Source: Chloroflexota bacterium
Lineage (GTDB): Bacteria > Chloroflexota > Anaerolineae > UBA4142
DNA length: 6,850 bases
Reading direction: 5' to 3'
Assembly (NCBI GenBank): GCA_016199405.1
Contig: JACQGS010000183.1
Span: 1 to 6,850, forward strand
A program made the position numbers and the translations under genes. Below are positions 5,928-6,850 of the stretch, one piece after another. The notes beneath the pieces are model-generated. The model ran no database searches, was not told where the DNA came from, and worked only from the letters and a program-made list of their open reading frames with translations. How positions within the stretch are numbered: position 1 is the first letter of the stretch; the number at the start of each line of letters is the position of its first letter.

Positions 5928-6198
5928 AGTCATCCCTTTCTGCATCGTCCATATCCCGCGCACTGATTATAATCGCATCCTGCGATTTTTTCCAGACGAA
6001 GAACACCGAAAGATAACGTCCTTCATCCGTTTGTCCTAGCGCGAGATACACATCCTCGCCTCGCACATGCCCGCGCTTGACGCGACGCGCGCGGCGATGA
6101 TTCCGTAATGCTTGCTCGGCTTCCCGAATGTCAACATGATGCTTGACTTGGAGTTTCTCCTCGAATTGCTCATACCATATCACGCGATTGATTTTCAC
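5914..6198 (-). CDS. BrnT-like toxin
   Basis: The 94-residue basic protein resembles BrnT-family toxins, small RelE-fold ribonucleases that act on mRNA and are neutralised by a ribbon-helix-helix partner. Visible family features are the early K.HHV segment (19-22), GEDVYLALGQT (47-57), the strand GRYLSVFFVWKK (60-71), and the closing IIISARDM..AER..YE (76-92) with R81, E87 and Y91, very like the usual ISAR...kER..Y ending. Start: GTG at 6198 with AGAGGG about 7 nt upstream; a second in-frame GTG lies four codons later. It begins 1 nt after the stop of the preceding antitoxin-like gene and overlaps the following antitoxin gene by 14 nt, so the three are almost surely one transcript. The sequence is divergent from classical BrnT, so ribonuclease activity is inferred only. 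Confidence 0.72.
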   Translation of the reverse strand: MKINRVIWYEQFEEKLQVKHHVDIREAEQALRNHRRARRVKRGHVRGEDVYLALGQTDEGRYLSVFFVWKKSQDAIIISARDMDDAERDDYEES

Positions 6199-6199
6199 G

Positions 6200-6439
6200 T
6201 CAAGCCCTCTGCGATACGTTCTCTCTGCGAACCGCTTGGATTTCTGGTTGAACTTCCGCTTCCGTCAGCGGCGGCAAGTCTAACGCGGCGAGGCGGTCTG
6301 CCGCACTGAACAAACGTTTGACTCGGCGGCGCTTGATCTCTGCGCGAAGCAATCGCTCAATCACCTGCGACTTGAGCAACCCTGCTTCTTTTGCCTCCCG
6401 CGCAACTCGGTTGGGCAGTGTCAGTTTCAGAGAAGTCAT
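6200..6439 (-). CDS. Small RHH-like antitoxin, first gene of the toxin-antitoxin block
   Basis: The 79-residue protein starts MTSLKLTLPNRVAREAKEAG, a beta-strand-plus-helix pattern like ribbon-helix-helix DNA-binding antitoxins, then has basic helix IERLLRAEIKRRRVKRLF (27-44) and an acidic tail LPPLTEAEVQPEIQAVRRE (55-73). From memory, proteins of this build usually precede a PIN-domain toxin gene. Here no PIN gene follows; the next gene is BrnT-like. The start is very clear: AAAGGAG (6445-6451) with 5 nt to the ATG. As first gene with the best ribosome site it probably sets expression of the block. It may be a leftover antitoxin, a second regulator, or a protein with a new partner. The exact family is not certain. 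Confidence 0.7.
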   Translation of the reverse strand: MTSLKLTLPNRVAREAKEAGLLKSQVIERLLRAEIKRRRVKRLFSAADRLAALDLPPLTEAEVQPEIQAVRRENVSQRA

Positions 6440-6511
6440 TTTCGCTCCTTTCCGCGAATCACAAAGCCATCCTTCTCACATTCACAAGAAATATTCTCAT
6501 TATGCAATCCA

Positions 6512-6543
6512 ATTCTCTTGCTCTCTTGATCTCTCGATCTCTC
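6512..6543. repeat. 8-bp tandem array upstream of the toxin-antitoxin block
   Basis: On the minus strand: GAGAGATC, GAGAGATC, AAGAGAGC, AAGAGAAT, four units in phase. It is pure purine apart from the last base or two of each unit. It adjoins the 7-bp array at 6540-6595. Between it and the antitoxin start (6440-6511) I see only the ribosome site and CATAAT, a -10-like hexamer at 6500-6505 on the minus strand without a recognisable -35. Confidence 0.7.
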
Positions 6544-6595
6544 TTTCCTCCCGCACTCCCCCACTTTTCGCTTTTGCCTTTTAGTTTTTCGCTTT
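6540..6595. repeat. 7-bp tandem array over the end of the thioredoxin-reductase-like gene
   Basis: On the plus strand eight units in 7-bp phase: TCTCTTT, CCTCCCG, CACTCCC, CCACTTT, TCGCTTT, TGCCTTT, TAGTTTT, TCGCTTT. Five of the eight end in CTTT and one more in TTTT. The stop codon (6581-6583) and the last residues (KAKN) of the flavoprotein gene lie inside the array, just as the kinase gene ends inside its own array. Confidence 0.7.
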
Positions 6596-6850
6596 CTGCT
6601 GATGCTCCCATTCCGCCAAAAATTTTTCCGCTTCCATCGCCGCCATGCAACCATAACCCGCCGCGACGACCGCTTGCTTGAAATGATGATCATGCGATTC
6701 GCCGGCGGCGAACACGCCCGGAATATTCGTGTGCAGATGCTCGTCCACGCGAATAAATTCTTCGGCGTCCATTTCCAATTGCCCTTTGAACAATTCCGTG
6801 TTCGGCGTATGCCCCACATACACGAACACGCCCTGCGCCGGCATTTCCGA
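6581..6850 (-). CDS. Thioredoxin-reductase-like flavoprotein, C-terminal part
   Basis: The gene enters from the right edge; 89 C-terminal residues are visible. The segment GVFVYVGHTPNTELFKGQ, then FIRVDEHLHTNIPGVFAAGES, then KQAVVAAGYGCMAAMEAEKFL is the hallmark end of thioredoxin reductase and its relatives, covering the last FAD-binding stretch. Such enzymes pass electrons from NADPH through FAD to a thioredoxin or similar partner. The usual AAGD, whose Asp contacts FAD, reads AAGE here, a mild change that also occurs in relatives. The redox CxxC and NADPH-binding regions lie outside the window, so thioredoxin reductase cannot be told from a ferredoxin-NADP reductase-like homologue. The tail EHQQKAKN is partly encoded by a tandem array. 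The link to the downstream toxin-antitoxin genes is unclear, with a 141-nt gap. Confidence 0.85.
   Translation of the reverse strand, partial: SEMPAQGVFVYVGHTPNTELFKGQLEMDAEEFIRVDEHLHTNIPGVFAAGESHDHHFKQAVVAAGYGCMAAMEAEKFLAEWEHQQKAKN

Overview
The window looks like a piece of a GC-rich genome from an environmental bacterium. My best guess is an uncultured Chloroflexota (Anaerolineae-like) lineage, but this is only an inference. It rests on the GTG/TTG starts, the style of the seven-helix GAF histidine kinase, a TIR-FGE fusion protein, toxin-antitoxin genes and AT-rich or purine-rich short tandem arrays between genes. No marker gene fixes the taxonomy.

Left part (1-2765, + strand): a rho-independent terminator from an upstream gene is followed almost at once by a two-component pair. 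The first gene is a membrane-bound NarL/DesK-type histidine kinase (seven predicted helices, GAF, HisKA_3, HATPase). The second is its NarL/LuxR-type response regulator. A 7-bp-phased degenerate tandem array covers the end of the kinase gene and nearly the whole gap between the two genes. An 8-bp array follows the regulator gene.

Middle (2823-3420, - strand): there is only the N-terminal half of a tartrate/D-malate-type decarboxylating dehydrogenase, cut off next to the 8-bp array. A probable minus-strand terminator lies upstream of it and ends the next block.

Right part (3574-6439, - strand): read in the direction of transcription this runs small ribbon-helix-helix (RHH)-like antitoxin, BrnT-like toxin, CopG/BrnA-like antitoxin, then a 674-residue protein built as TIR domain, proline-rich linker, five TPR-like repeats of about 50 residues, and an FGE-sulfatase/C-type-lectin-like domain. 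The FGE domain lacks the catalytic cysteines. Its last 30 residues match the layout of a variable region of a diversity-generating retroelement (DGR): every non-framework position is an NNC or NNT codon, and a GC-rich hairpin follows the stop codon. No reverse transcriptase or template repeat is in the window. I read this block as a candidate immune or conflict locus, with a NAD-cleaving TIR effector controlled by a possibly hypervariable recognition domain. This is the most interesting thing here.

The far right (6581-6850, - strand) holds the C-terminal end of a thioredoxin-reductase-like flavoprotein whose last codons run into another 7-bp array and then an 8-bp array.
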